From assembly GCA_036676295.1 (NCBI GenBank), contig JAKFDE010000013.1, positions 19,872 to 83,871 on the forward strand: DNA of 64,000 nucleotides, given 5' to 3'. Every line of letters starts with the position of its first letter. The first letter of the stretch is position 1. Below are positions 1-8,709 of this stretch, piece after piece. The stretch is from UBA4416 sp036676295. GTDB taxonomy: Bacteria; Bacteroidota; Bacteroidia; B-17B0; Aurantibacillaceae. The notes beneath the pieces are model-generated. The model did no database searches. It had not been told where the DNA came from and worked only from the letters and a program-made list of their open reading frames with translations. A program made the translations under genes and the position numbers.

Positions 1-541
1 TATATCTATCATTCATTCCACGAATAATAGCAAATTTATTATCTTGTATACTTGCACCACTTACACGTTTTAATACATCACTGGTGCTTCTGTCTGGTGT
101 TTTTTTAATAGTTTCTGATGACACACCATCGCTTACGCTGGCATTATTTTTTTGCATCACAAATAAAGTATTGGTATTTTCTTTATTCATTTCAGCTTGT
201 ACTACAACTTCAACTAAAGTTTGTGAGCTTGATTGATCTAACGTTATATTTAAAGTCGTAACATCATTGGCTTTAACTTCGATACCCACTAATTTTTTAT
301 TATCATAAGTAATGTAACTGGCTACGATCGTATGCTTTCCCGGTTGAATTCCTGCTAATGTGAAATTTCCATCAAAATCACTAGAAGCTCCTTTGGTGGT
401 GCCTTCAATTAAAACGGTAGCACCAGGTAAAGTTTCTCCGGTTTTGGCGTCTACGATCTTCCCTGAAATCTTCCCTGTTTGAGAAAAAGAAATAGTAATA
501 AGGAATAAGAGTGCAGTGGTAAGTGTAATTTTTTTGAACAT
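1..541 (-). CDS. TonB-dependent outer-membrane receptor, N-terminal part (cut by window edge)
   Basis: The reading frame is open at the left edge, so only about 180 N-terminal residues are visible. It starts at the ATG at 541 with a signal peptide (MFKKITLTTALLFLITISFS, then Q). A carboxypeptidase-regulatory-like beta domain follows at about residues 22-100 (motifs GKISGKIVDAKTGE, LPGATV, SDFDGNF). Next comes the start of a TonB plug domain (SDVLKRVSGASI, then IIRGMNDRY). In Bacteroidota this order is typical of SusC-like and other TonB-dependent receptors that import nutrients across the outer membrane with TonB energy. The substrate cannot be told from this fragment. The barrel lies outside the window. 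The gene is transcribed away from everything else seen here. Confidence 0.88.
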   Translation of the reverse strand, partial: MFKKITLTTALLFLITISFSQTGKISGKIVDAKTGETLPGATVLIEGTTKGASSDFDGNFTLAGIQPGKHTIVASYITYDNKKLVGIEVKANDVTTLNITLDQSSSQTLVEVVVQAEMNKENTNTLFVMQKNNASVSDGVSSETIKKTPDRSTSDVLKRVSGASIQDNKFAIIRGMNDRY

Positions 542-674
542 GATTATATTAAATTTTACGCCACAAAAAAACAACCTTTACTTAAGTTTAATGTCAACTT
601 TATATTACCATAATATTAAATCAAATTAAAAACCCAACGAATTACTTAACGTTAGATTAACATAAGAAAGTGTC

Positions 675-1475
675 TTAGAAGAGCTCAATGCCAACTAAAG
701 ACACGTCATCAGTTTGTTTGGTGTTTTCTTTCCAGCTGTTAAACATCAGTTCTATAAACTCATTTTGCTCCGTCATATTTAATGATGCGTTTGTTTTTAG
801 CAGATCGAGCAATCTTTTTTTACTGAATTTTTTAGAGTTGCTATGATCAAATTGATGTTTGAATCCATCGGAGAAAAAATACAATTTTGATTTTTCTGAA
901 AACGCTACTTTGTGTGAATTAAAGCTTCTGTTTTTTTCTATTTGCCATCCTCCTATCGGAAAAGCATTTCCTTTAAAAACTTTTATGGTATTGTTTTCGC
1001 AAATTGCAAATTCGCCACCAGCCGAGGCATAGGATAATTCTTTAGAGGAAGTATTATAAGCGACCAGAGTAATTTCCATCCAATCGTTATTGAACTCAAT
1101 GTCGTAAGATTCGTTATTAAATGTTTCTATCCATTTTTTATCCAGTTCGGTTAAATAGTCTCCAACGTTGTCGAATTTTTTCTGGATCACATAGTTTAAT
1201 AAACTTATGCCGAGTACCGATAACATAGCGCCTGATACACCATGCCCTGTACAATCGGCCATAGCAAAAAAAATGGTGTCTTCTTTTTGAGTAAGCCAGT
1301 AAAAATCGCCACCTATTTTGTGCTGTGGTTTATATAGAACAAAATAATCTTTAAAAAATTTCTTGAAATGTCTGTCTTTTGGCAATAAACCGTTTTGAAT
1401 GGTTTGCGCATATACTAAACTGTTTTCGTGATCGGTTAAGGTATGATGTACCATAGATGATGAATAATTGAACAT
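675..1475 (-). CDS. SpoIIE-type PP2C serine/threonine phosphatase, stand-alone domain
   Basis: This 266-residue protein is essentially one SpoIIE/PP2C phosphatase domain. It shows the metal-binding GGDFYW motif near residue 56 and the ADCTGHGVSGAMLSV motif near residue 73, both diagnostic of the family. The N-terminal stretch (YAQTIQNGLLP) matches the helix that usually links a sensor or coiled coil to this domain, so the protein looks like an output module that has lost, or never had, its sensor. It is a paralogue of the GAF-SpoIIE protein at 5123. Such phosphatases usually act on anti-sigma-factor antagonists or other phosphoproteins. No partner kinase or STAS protein lies nearby, so the target is unknown. 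Confidence 0.85.
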   Translation of the reverse strand: MFNYSSSMVHHTLTDHENSLVYAQTIQNGLLPKDRHFKKFFKDYFVLYKPQHKIGGDFYWLTQKEDTIFFAMADCTGHGVSGAMLSVLGISLLNYVIQKKFDNVGDYLTELDKKWIETFNNESYDIEFNNDWMEITLVAYNTSSKELSYASAGGEFAICENNTIKVFKGNAFPIGGWQIEKNRSFNSHKVAFSEKSKLYFFSDGFKHQFDHSNSKKFSKKRLLDLLKTNASLNMTEQNEFIELMFNSWKENTKQTDDVSLVGIELF

Positions 1476-1675
1476 GGTACAAATGTCTCGCTTAGAGATG
1501 AAGGATTTAATAAAACAATGTTAGTATTGCGTTAATAATAACAATAACTAATGCTTGAACAATGATATAACAAGGAATGATGCTTTTTGAAAAATGCACA
1601 CCGTCTGAAGTATAAATCAGTTGAGTTGATGAAATGCGATGTTCGTCGAATTAAACAATTCGGTAACATAGTTGT

Positions 1676-2080
1676 TTAATTAACGCTGTTGTTTTTTATT
1701 TTTATCAAACTGGTATTTAAAATAACAACACAGTTGATTCCGAGTTGAGCAGTTTCTAAAATTTTCTTTTCAGGAAACTGATATTTTAATTCTTTATGAA
1801 TGAGTTTAAATAACAGGACAAATAGTTCAATATCTTTTGTGACCTTTTTAGAAAGTTTCGTTTTCAAATTTGGATTGACCTGATGTTCCTTTTTGATACA
1901 ACTTAATAGTGTTGATATTTTTATTTTTTGATCAATCAATTCCTGTTTTAATTCGTCTTTTACAATTTGTTTTAACGCTTTATTGATCAATATATAAGAC
2001 AAGTGAATCGATTCAATAAAATAATCATTATCAAAAGCTTGTTTGTTTTTGTTTATCAAATGTTTAATTGTAGTCGCCAT
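1676..2080 (-). CDS. hypothetical helical protein, 134 aa
   Basis: I do not recognise this family. The 134-residue product is predicted by eye to be almost all alpha-helical and lysine-rich, with no signal peptide, membrane segment or cysteine pair. Its N-terminal half (FIESIHLSYILINKALK) resembles the helical hairpins of HEPN-type proteins, but the RNase motif R-x4-6-H of active HEPN domains is not evident. It lies between a phosphatase on the same strand, with a gap of about 200 bases, and a divergent response regulator. The ATG at 2080 is followed by an uninterrupted frame. Codon use looks like that of its neighbours. Confidence 0.6.
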   Translation of the reverse strand: MATTIKHLINKNKQAFDNDYFIESIHLSYILINKALKQIVKDELKQELIDQKIKISTLLSCIKKEHQVNPNLKTKLSKKVTKDIELFVLLFKLIHKELKYQFPEKKILETAQLGINCVVILNTSLIKIKNNSVN

Positions 2081-2206
2081 CTTTTTTCGTTTTGACTAAA
2101 GTAGTGCGGGTATTGTAAACTTATCATTAAATTAAACAAGCCTGTTAGTGTTAATAGCGCTTGATTATTCTCAATTTTAGAGGATAGACCAATTGTGTTA
2201 AATTAT

Positions 2207-2214
2207 TATCTTTG
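2207..2214 (+). promoter_or_regulatory. candidate -7 element (TATCTTTG) upstream of the response regulator
   Basis: TATCTTTG matches the Bacteroidota -7 consensus TAnnTTTG exactly. No good -33 TTG lies at the expected 18-20 base distance. If used, transcription would begin near 2220 and give a leader of about 120 bases before the ATG at 2341. Confidence 0.35.
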
Positions 2215-2340
2215 TAGCAGGAAGAAACGAGCTGTAGATTACCGGAATATTAAGCTTTGTGTGAAAAATAGGGTTATTTCTTAATATTAATTTAACGTTT
2301 GTTTTAATCATTAGCGCTAAATTTGTTACGTACAGATACT

Positions 2341-3030
2341 ATGAGTTCAGAAAACAATTTATACAAAATATTACTCGTCGATGATGAGCAGGATATTTTA
2401 GACTTTTTAAGCTACAATTTAAAAAAAGAAGGTTTCCAGGTGTCTACAGCGCTTAATGGCAGAGACGCCATTGCTATAGCTAAAAAAGAGATCCCGCATT
2501 TAATTGTATTGGATGTGATGATGCCTGAAATGGATGGTATTGATACCTGCCGTGAGATCAGAGATATTGCTAGTTTGAAAGATGTAATGATCGCTTTTTT
2601 AAGTGCCCGAAACGAAGATTATTCTCAAATAGCCGGTTTTGAAGTTGGGGCAGATGATTACATTACTAAGCCAATTAAACCAAGAGTTTTTATTAGCAGA
2701 ATAAAAGCCTTGTTAAGACGCTATGCTCCGGATCAACAAAAAACAACAGAGGTAGATCTGGGAGGAATAACAATTGATAAAGAAAAATACGTGGTTTATA
2801 AACATGGCGAAGAAATTGCATTCCCTAAAAAAGAATTCAAATTATTGTCGTTATTAGCCAGTAAACCAGGCAAAGTATTTACACGCGAATTTATTTTAGA
2901 ACAAGTTTGGGGAGACGAAGTTGTAGTAGGTGATCGTACCATTGATGTACACATCCGTAAGCTTCGCGAGAAATTAGGGGATAATTACATTAAAACCATA
3001 AAAGGAATAGGATATAAATTTGAATTTTAA
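2341..3030 (+). CDS. OmpR/PhoB-family response regulator (orphan)
   Basis: Two-component response regulator of 229 residues. The receiver domain (about residues 8-120) has the acidic pair in LLVDDEQD, the phospho-acceptor Asp in VLDVMMPEMDG, and the conserved Lys in DYITKPIKP. A winged-helix DNA-binding domain follows at about 130-228 (VFTREFILEQVWG, RTIDVHIRKLREKLG). I chose the ATG at 2341 over an upstream in-frame TTG at 2323 because the receiver fold begins directly after it. PhoB-like regulators usually sit beside a histidine kinase, but here both neighbours are unrelated and the downstream gene is convergent. It is therefore an orphan in this window and its kinase must be encoded elsewhere. 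Confidence 0.9.
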   Translation: MSSENNLYKILLVDDEQDILDFLSYNLKKEGFQVSTALNGRDAIAIAKKEIPHLIVLDVMMPEMDGIDTCREIRDIASLKDVMIAFLSARNEDYSQIAGFEVGADDYITKPIKPRVFISRIKALLRRYAPDQQKTTEVDLGGITIDKEKYVVYKHGEEIAFPKKEFKLLSLLASKPGKVFTREFILEQVWGDEVVVGDRTIDVHIRKLREKLGDNYIKTIKGIGYKFEF

Positions 3031-3060
3031 AAATAGCGGTGTGAAAACATCGCTATTTTT
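3029..3060. terminator. bidirectional terminator shared by two convergent genes
   Basis: A perfect inverted repeat AAAAATAGCG/CGCTATTTTT extends through GTG/CAT (one wobble pair) around a TGAAAA loop, with A and T runs on both sides. It overlaps the end of the response regulator stop codon and the 3' end of the convergent thioredoxin-like gene, whose TAG stop lies inside the right arm. Confidence 0.8.
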
Positions 3061-4060
3061 TTTGTTCGTTATACGCTTTTATAAAATCGGGCCAATTGGT
3101 GGTTTGATATTTATTTTCGGCGTAAAATTTCAAAATAGGTAATAACGCACTCGGACTTAAAAACGGACCTATAGCATCTAAAGGGTCTTCCTTTTCATTT
3201 AATACGGCTATGACAGGAAATTGCAAACGATTATTGGTGGCCTTTAAAGCAAAGGTATGCAATGGATAGCCGTTAATGGGTGTTTTAAAATGTTTCTCAC
3301 TCTTAAATACCAAGGTGTCACTACTCTCTGCATTAAAATCCATTAAGTAAAAATTTTTATTGATGTAATTTACAATAGCAGTGTCTTTAAATGTTGTGGC
3401 TGATTGCACTTTACATGAATTGCAAAAATTGGAGGTGATGTTCACTAATATTTTTTTCGGTTTCTTTTTTTGTAATTTTTCTATTTCTTTCAAACTATAA
3501 GTTTTAGGATATGCTTTTACAAAGTTGGTGTCATAAAATGTGCGATTGAATTGCTCGGCAAACGTTTCGTAAGGCGTTGTTTTAAATACATTTTCAACAG
3601 TGAAGATCAATAACGGTTCAATTTTTTTATCTTCCAGATAGCCTTGACTTAATAAACTGAATTCGTAATTATTGGTTACAAAAATAGTGGAAGGATAACT
3701 TAAACTATTTCCCAGAAATTTAATCGCCAATTCGTGAGGTGTTTTTGGTGCTGTGGATGTTGGCTTGTATATTTTGCCATTGTATTCAATCGTGTCTTTT
3801 GTTTCGGCATTAAATTTTACTGCATAAAAAAATGTATTGATGTAGTTGGCAATATTTGGATTGGAGTAGGTGGTTTTCATCATATGTTTACACCAACCGC
3901 ACCAATCGGTATACACATCTATTAATAAAGGTTTGGGTTGTGTTTTATTTAAGTCTTGCGCTTCTTTAATAGTATACCATTTCACTAACCCATCTTCCGA
4001 TTGAGCCAATGAGAATAGAGAATATAACGAAAAAAATAAAGCAATAATTAACGATTTCAT
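3053..4060 (-). CDS. secreted protein with two thioredoxin-like domains
   Basis: 335 residues from the ATG at 4060. This start places a signal peptide (MKSLIIALFFSLYSLFSLAQ) at the N-terminus; the frame extends 13 codons further upstream but that would bury it. Two thioredoxin-fold domains of similar plan follow. The first, about residues 30-165, has the redox motif WCGWCK and the cis-Pro segment YPSTIFV. The second, about 195-325, has FCNSCK and FPVIAV. Both contain the phrase FNAE-x2-DT after the second strand, so the protein arose by internal duplication. It probably acts as a thiol-disulfide oxidoreductase in the periplasm. It is convergent with the response regulator and shares its terminator. 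Confidence 0.82.
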   Translation of the reverse strand: MKSLIIALFFSLYSLFSLAQSEDGLVKWYTIKEAQDLNKTQPKPLLIDVYTDWCGWCKHMMKTTYSNPNIANYINTFFYAVKFNAETKDTIEYNGKIYKPTSTAPKTPHELAIKFLGNSLSYPSTIFVTNNYEFSLLSQGYLEDKKIEPLLIFTVENVFKTTPYETFAEQFNRTFYDTNFVKAYPKTYSLKEIEKLQKKKPKKILVNITSNFCNSCKVQSATTFKDTAIVNYINKNFYLMDFNAESSDTLVFKSEKHFKTPINGYPLHTFALKATNNRLQFPVIAVLNEKEDPLDAIGPFLSPSALLPILKFYAENKYQTTNWPDFIKAYNEQKK

Positions 4061-4084
4061 AATGCAAAAATGGTATTTTGTTTG

Positions 4085-4092
4085 TAGATTTG
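4085..4092 (+). promoter_or_regulatory. candidate -7 element (TAGATTTG) for the secreted protein at 4116
   Basis: TAGATTTG fits TAnnTTTG in the 55-base gap between divergent genes. It lies 23 bases before the ATG, giving a very short leader. No clear -33 element is visible. Confidence 0.35.
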
Positions 4093-4115
4093 AATACACT
4101 TTAAAATTAATAATT

Positions 4116-5057
4116 ATGATTAAACAATTACTATCTATAGGGTTAATTTCTGCAAGTTTAATGGCAGGAGCCCAGTCTTTTTCGGCTAAATATAATTTTT
4201 ATGATTTAGCTACAACTAGTGGAACCATTGATCCTACGCCTGTACCTACCGCGTCAGGTCTTTCTTTCAGTGCTTTTACAGCTGTTGGTACAAGCACAGC
4301 TTCTACTGCAGCTAAGCGTTTTTCGTTTACAGGTTGGGGAACAGGAGCAACTACAGGGATTAATACCTATTCAACAATGACTGGCGCTATTGATCTTGCT
4401 AAATATTATGAAGTAACGTTAACTCCCACCGGTGGAGCAAATATGTCTTTATCTTCTATTACGTTTGATGCACAACGTTCAGGTACAGGTATCAGAAGTT
4501 ATGCGGTAAGATCAAGTGCTGATGGCTATGCAGCCAACTTATTGGCAACTATCAGTCCTACAAATTCCGATCTTTCTATCGAAGGAACGAACGAATTCTT
4601 TTGGAGTTTAGATGCTAATACCGGTAAAGAAATTGGGAGCACAGTTAATTTAGCTACACTGCCTGCATTTACAAATATACTATCACCGCTTACTTTTAGA
4701 TTTTATGGATGGAATAGCGAAGCAGGAACAGGTTCTTTTAGTATTGATAGCGTTATTTTTAGCGGAGAAACATCTATCGCTACAAAATTAGGCACTGTAA
4801 GTTTTGATATTAATAGCAATTTCAATGTTTATCCTGTACCGAGTCATGATGGCGTATTATATATTGAAAATAAAAATGCTGCCGAATTTACAAAAATCGA
4901 AGTGTTGGATATTTTAGGAAATGTAGTGGTTACTAATAATCCTAAAAATGATACTAAGGTAAAATTGAATTTAGCTGAGATGCCAAATGGTAATTATTTT
5001 GTTAGAATGTACTCTGGTGCAATGATCTCTACAAAGAAAATTGCTATAGTAAAATAA
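4116..5057 (+). CDS. secreted protein with T9SS type A C-terminal sorting domain
   Basis: 313 residues from the ATG at 4116, preferred over an upstream in-frame ATG at 4062 because it gives a clean signal peptide (MIKQLLSIGLISASLMAGAQ). The central region (about 25-235) is Ser/Thr/Gly-rich and beta-like and resembles no catalytic family I can name. The last 75 or so residues form a typical T9SS type A sorting domain: YPVPSHDGVLYI, then VLDILGNVV, and near the end FVRMYSGAMISTKKIAIVK. Proteins with this tail are exported by the Sec system, then by the type IX system, and often anchored on the cell surface. A strong terminator follows, so it is probably a single-gene transcript. Confidence 0.8.
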   Translation: MIKQLLSIGLISASLMAGAQSFSAKYNFYDLATTSGTIDPTPVPTASGLSFSAFTAVGTSTASTAAKRFSFTGWGTGATTGINTYSTMTGAIDLAKYYEVTLTPTGGANMSLSSITFDAQRSGTGIRSYAVRSSADGYAANLLATISPTNSDLSIEGTNEFFWSLDANTGKEIGSTVNLATLPAFTNILSPLTFRFYGWNSEAGTGSFSIDSVIFSGETSIATKLGTVSFDINSNFNVYPVPSHDGVLYIENKNAAEFTKIEVLDILGNVVVTNNPKNDTKVKLNLAEMPNGNYFVRMYSGAMISTKKIAIVK

Positions 5058-5079
5058 GCGTTCTTTATAATCTTTTCTT

Positions 5080-5111
5080 AAAGGCTGCGGGTATTCTCGT
5101 AGCCTTTTTTT
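5080..5111 (+). terminator. rho-independent terminator
   Basis: Stem AAAGGCTGCG / CGTAGCCTTT (one G-T wobble) with an 8-base loop, followed by a run of T. It lies 23 bases after the stop of the secreted protein. Confidence 0.85.
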
Positions 5112-5122
5112 ATGGGGTTTAT

Positions 5123-6496
5123 TTATAATTTAATACCCATCACGCACACATCGTCTACTTGCGCCAGATCGCCTTTCCAGCTTTCAAACACTTGCTTGAT
5201 CAGGGTGTATTGTTCGTTTGTGTTTAAATGCGTTGCGTTGTGAAGTAGTTCGCGAAATTGTTTGTGTTTGAATTTTTTGCCTTTTGGACCGCCAAACTGA
5301 TCAGGGTAACCATCTGTAAATAAATAAACAGAATCACCTTTATTAAGTTGAACCGTTTGATTTGTAAACGGTAGAAAATTAATATGTTGGCCAACCGGTT
5401 GTTTATTAGCTTTTACAATATTCAGTACATCGTTCTGAAAATAATGTAAATTGATATTTGCTCCCGAAAAATCTAATTGATTCGTCATTGGGTCAAAAAC
5501 ACAAAAGGCAATATCCATTCCGTCTTTAATGTCTTCATCACTTCCGGCAAATGTTTCAATAATTAGTTTTCGGGTTTCGTTTAATATAGCGGCCGGATCC
5601 AAAGAGCCTACGCGTCGGATGGCGCGTTTGATGGCAGTATGGCAAACCACGCTGATAATGGCACCCGGAACTCCGTGTCCGGTACAATCGGCTACAGCAA
5701 AAATAATTTTATTGTCAAATTTTTCTGCCATATAAAAATCGCCGGCAATAATGTCTTTTGGTTTATGTAAAATAAAACTCTCCGGAAATAATTCTTTAAT
5801 GAAGTTGGGATTTCTTAAAATGGCTTTTTGTATACGTTTAGCATAGCTGATGCTATCTGTTAATTCTAATTTTTGCGCTTTTAATTCTTCCAGGGTTTTA
5901 TTCAATTCCATGGTTTTTATATGAACCAAGGTTTTCAGATCATACTGATATTCCTGAATTTTTTCGTCGTATTTAGCCTGAATTAATTTGGTAGCTGTCA
6001 TCGAAGCAATTGTAGTAAGAATTTTCAGATCTTCAGGCGGATAAAAATCTTTATCCGGATGTTCAGAATCAATAACTCCAATTACTTTGTTATTATGAAT
6101 GATCGGTACAGCTATTTCAGATAATCTGGAAGAATCGTCAATGATATAGCGGTTATCTTTGGAGGTGTCTGAAATGATTTCGCCTGTTCCGGTTTTAGCA
6201 ACATAACCAACAATACCATCACCTATTTTTATTTTAATTGGATTTAAAATATCCAGATCAATTGGATTTTTTAAACCGTGAGCAGCACGTTGTATGAGGT
6301 ATTCTTCGTTGTCATCTACTAAATAAATAACACAATCTTCATAACCCAATTGCGCGATCGCATTTTTAGCAAGAGCCCATACCACATCTTCAACTGTTTT
6401 TGCATTTAACAAAACAGTTGCAAATTGATTGATCACTTCAAGATAGTGTTCTTTCTTCTTAAAATAATCAAGGTCAAATGCTACACTCTTATCCAT
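5123..6496 (-). CDS. GAF-domain SpoIIE-type PP2C phosphatase
   Basis: 457 residues. A GAF sensor domain occupies about residues 18-175 (QFATVLLNAKTVEDV, DGIVGYVAKTG, EHPDKDFYPPEDL). A helical linker of about 45 residues follows (MELNKTLEELKAQKLELTDS), then a SpoIIE/PP2C phosphatase domain from about 225 to the end, with GDFYMAE, ADCTGHGVPGA and the late acidic YLFTDGYPDQFGG. GAF domains bind small molecules or mediate dimerisation; coupled to SpoIIE they normally switch a partner protein by dephosphorylation. The linker ending SYAKRIQKAIL matches the N-terminus of the stand-alone phosphatase at 675, so the two are paralogues. Ligand and target are unknown. Confidence 0.88.
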   Translation of the reverse strand: MDKSVAFDLDYFKKKEHYLEVINQFATVLLNAKTVEDVVWALAKNAIAQLGYEDCVIYLVDDNEEYLIQRAAHGLKNPIDLDILNPIKIKIGDGIVGYVAKTGTGEIISDTSKDNRYIIDDSSRLSEIAVPIIHNNKVIGVIDSEHPDKDFYPPEDLKILTTIASMTATKLIQAKYDEKIQEYQYDLKTLVHIKTMELNKTLEELKAQKLELTDSISYAKRIQKAILRNPNFIKELFPESFILHKPKDIIAGDFYMAEKFDNKIIFAVADCTGHGVPGAIISVVCHTAIKRAIRRVGSLDPAAILNETRKLIIETFAGSDEDIKDGMDIAFCVFDPMTNQLDFSGANINLHYFQNDVLNIVKANKQPVGQHINFLPFTNQTVQLNKGDSVYLFTDGYPDQFGGPKGKKFKHKQFRELLHNATHLNTNEQYTLIKQVFESWKGDLAQVDDVCVMGIKL

Positions 6497-6610
6497 GTTA
6501 AAGAACTAAATTTAGTAAAATTAATTTACTATCTAGTTATTCATTCAATATAGTGAATTGAAAAAAGGAATCTCCCAATTTTATTCAGATTTGATACTCG
6601 AAAAGTAAAA

Positions 6611-7228
6611 TTATTCTTTAACAAATCTCATTTTTTGCAGAACGCCATTATGTAATATTTCTATAACATAAATGCCTTTTGGTTTACTCGAAAAATCAAT
6701 ATGAATTGTGTTTTCAAACGTTGCTTCATAAGACATGATCTCTTGAAAATCATAAGTATATATTTTTATGGAGACAGTACCGATCACTTCAGTAGCAAGT
6801 TTTACGCAAAATAATCCTTTTGTAGGATTTGGATAGATCATTGGTTGTATATCACCCTTTGATACAAAATCAATAGCCACAATATTTGAGTAATAGAATT
6901 CTAAAGGAGAATCTACTTGTTTCAATCGATAGTATTGGTAACCATTTACGGGTTTTGTGTCTTCGTATTCTTTTTGCTCCAGGCTATATGCGTTTTCTAA
7001 TTCCCAAATTACACCATCTATTGATTTTTCCACTTGTATTTGTGTCGTTGGGTTATAATTTGAAATTTCCCAGGATAATTTCACGGTATTTGAAACTTGT
7101 GTACCATTAAAATTTAAAATGATATTTTTTTCTGATGTAGAACCAGCCATTGCTTTAAAGGAAAAACAAAGATTAGTGATCAATAAAAGTATCGCTACTG
7201 GTTTAAAAAATCGTAATTGTGTTTTCAT
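6611..7228 (-). CDS. small secreted protein with T9SS type A sorting domain
   Basis: 205 residues from the ATG at 7228, nine codons inside the longest frame and placing the signal peptide (MKTQLRFFKPVAILLLITNL...) at the start. The middle (about 40-125) resembles the beta-sandwich that precedes many Bacteroidota sorting domains (VEKSIDGVIWE, YQYYRLKQVD, YYSNIVAID). It is followed by a type A sorting domain (IYPNPTKGLFCVKL, KGIYVIEIL, MRFVKE). There is almost nothing else in the protein, so it amounts to a minimal exported domain. The same YRLKQVD...YSNIV-x(2)-D module occurs at the C-terminus of the large cargo protein at 28473. Confidence 0.75.
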   Translation of the reverse strand: MKTQLRFFKPVAILLLITNLCFSFKAMAGSTSEKNIILNFNGTQVSNTVKLSWEISNYNPTTQIQVEKSIDGVIWELENAYSLEQKEYEDTKPVNGYQYYRLKQVDSPLEFYYSNIVAIDFVSKGDIQPMIYPNPTKGLFCVKLATEVIGTVSIKIYTYDFQEIMSYEATFENTIHIDFSSKPKGIYVIEILHNGVLQKMRFVKE

Positions 7229-7368
7229 AATAGTCTGTTTTAAATCTATATCCAAAAGTATAGTTTGCTCTACGTCTAAAGCTTCCTATTTGTAATCATA
7301 CATTAGGTATGTAAGATTTTTACGAAAAATGTGAATTTTGAGCCTTGATCCTGAGAGAATGAGTCGGT

Positions 7369-7866
7369 TTACTTGACTATGGCTACCCGCACGATCTTGA
7401 GGTAACGCTTTTTGTAATTTTCGGAGTTCTTGTAATTGGAGATCTTAATGCCCGAATTGCGTTTATCGGATGAACTATGGATAAATTGCAGGTCTTCGCC
7501 CGGTTTGGAAATGATGATGCCAACGTGGCCGGGTCTTCTTCTGCTGGCATCAGTGCCCGTAAAAACGATCACATCACCAATTTTGCAGGAGTCCATGGAG
7601 ACTTTTTGGCCAAATTTTTCAAAATCGATGGAAGAGCGGGGAACTTTTACCTTAAAATGTTCGAACACATAATACACAAAGCCAGAACAATCAAAGCCAC
7701 TTTCGGGGTCGCAGTTGGCATAATTGTATTTAATGCCCAATTGTTTTTTGCAAAATGCTACCAAACTATCGGCGCGTATGGTTTTTAGCGGCTCGTGTTT
7801 TATTTGTGTTTTTCCGTATAAAGAAAACACCAAACAAAATAACAGAGTATACCAAAACCGTTTCAT
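7369..7866 (-). CDS. NlpC/P60-family cell-wall hydrolase
   Basis: 165 residues with a signal peptide (MKRFWYTLLFCLVFSLYGKTQ). The remaining chain is a single NlpC/P60 papain-fold domain. The nucleophile is Cys60 in FDCSGFVYY; the catalytic His is His114 in RPGHVGII, with a third polar residue likely His130 in FIHSSS. Enzymes of this family cleave peptide bonds in peptidoglycan stem peptides, commonly between D-Glu and meso-diaminopimelate. The murE sequence in this window is consistent with meso-diaminopimelate cell wall. No SH3 or LysM targeting domain is present. The gene stands alone on the minus strand. Confidence 0.9.
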   Translation of the reverse strand: MKRFWYTLLFCLVFSLYGKTQIKHEPLKTIRADSLVAFCKKQLGIKYNYANCDPESGFDCSGFVYYVFEHFKVKVPRSSIDFEKFGQKVSMDSCKIGDVIVFTGTDASRRRPGHVGIIISKPGEDLQFIHSSSDKRNSGIKISNYKNSENYKKRYLKIVRVAIVK

Positions 7867-7939
7867 TACTTAAAGATACGACGAAAAAAATGGAAATAGG
7901 TGATGGTGAGTGAAAGTACTTTAAAACTTAAAACTAAAT

Positions 7940-8608
7940 TTAGCTTTTATGAATTGGCTCTAATTTATTAAGATTGGATAAATAGGTTTTGTATTTATCC
8001 ACATAAGCTTTTCGTTCTTCGTCAGTAGCACGTGCCGGAGCATAAGAAATAAACGGAGGCAATACTGTCATTCCTAAAAAATAGAACATTCCATGATGAA
8101 TAGGGTAGAGAATGGTTTCTAAATTTCCATTTTTACCGGTAGCGCTATAAGCCACTTCCGGCCCACCGGTTGTGAAACAAGCAAAGGCTGTTTTGTTTTT
8201 ATAAACACCATTGTCGTAAACGCCTTTACCTGCGCCATATACAAAGCCCATAGCAAATACACGATCAACCCAGCCTTTTAAAATAGCCGGTAAGCCAAAC
8301 CACCATAATGGGAAATTAAAAATGAGTGTATCGCACCATTCTAATTTATCCATTTCGGTTTTTAATGAGGCTTCAAATAAATTGTTTTGAAACGCATGTA
8401 CCTGTTCTGCCTGATATTTGAAAAACGATTCGTTTTCCAATTGTGTAAAATCATGTTTATCGCCAATAGGATTAAAACCCATGGCATACAAATCACTTAC
8501 TTTTACTTCGGCTCCCTGAGATTGAAAATAGTCAACAGCCGTGTTTTTTAAACTGGTGCAAAACGATTGAGATTCGGGATGCGCATGGATGATCAAAACT
8601 TTTTTCAT
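7940..8608 (-). CDS. NAD(P)H:quinone oxidoreductase, flavodoxin-fold
   Basis: 222 residues, soluble, with a flavodoxin-like fold of the NQO1/MdaB/KefF type. Diagnostic segments are VLIIHAHPESQSF (FMN phosphate loop), FNFPLWWFGLPAILKGW and VDRVFAMGFVYG. These enzymes use FMN or FAD and NAD(P)H for two-electron reduction of quinones, which protects against redox cycling. The length and full set of motifs suggest an intact protein. The MdaB and KefF subgroups cannot be separated reliably by eye. No potassium-efflux gene lies nearby, which argues mildly against KefF. Confidence 0.88.
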   Translation of the reverse strand: MKKVLIIHAHPESQSFCTSLKNTAVDYFQSQGAEVKVSDLYAMGFNPIGDKHDFTQLENESFFKYQAEQVHAFQNNLFEASLKTEMDKLEWCDTLIFNFPLWWFGLPAILKGWVDRVFAMGFVYGAGKGVYDNGVYKNKTAFACFTTGGPEVAYSATGKNGNLETILYPIHHGMFYFLGMTVLPPFISYAPARATDEERKAYVDKYKTYLSNLNKLEPIHKS

Positions 8609-8658
8609 GATACAAAATAAATTGTGTTTTCGTCATTACGAGTTGTCACACTGAGCAT

Positions 8659-8684
8659 GTCACTTCGAGCGGAGTCGAGAAGCG
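8659..8684. repeat. REP-like intergenic palindrome, copy 1
   Basis: TGTCACTTCGAGCGGAGTCGAGAAGC in the gap between the quinone reductase and the dehydratase. The core TCGAGCGGAGTCGA is close to palindromic, and related copies occur at 14122 and 16714. It is clearly richer in G+C than its surroundings. Confidence 0.7.
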
Positions 8685-8709
8685 CAGAGGACATCCTTAA
8701 TGATATAAT

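Noticed and set aside
7436..7788. Plus-strand frames opposite the NlpC/P60 gene
   Set aside because: They lie wholly inside a confidently identified gene on the other strand and match nothing recognisable.
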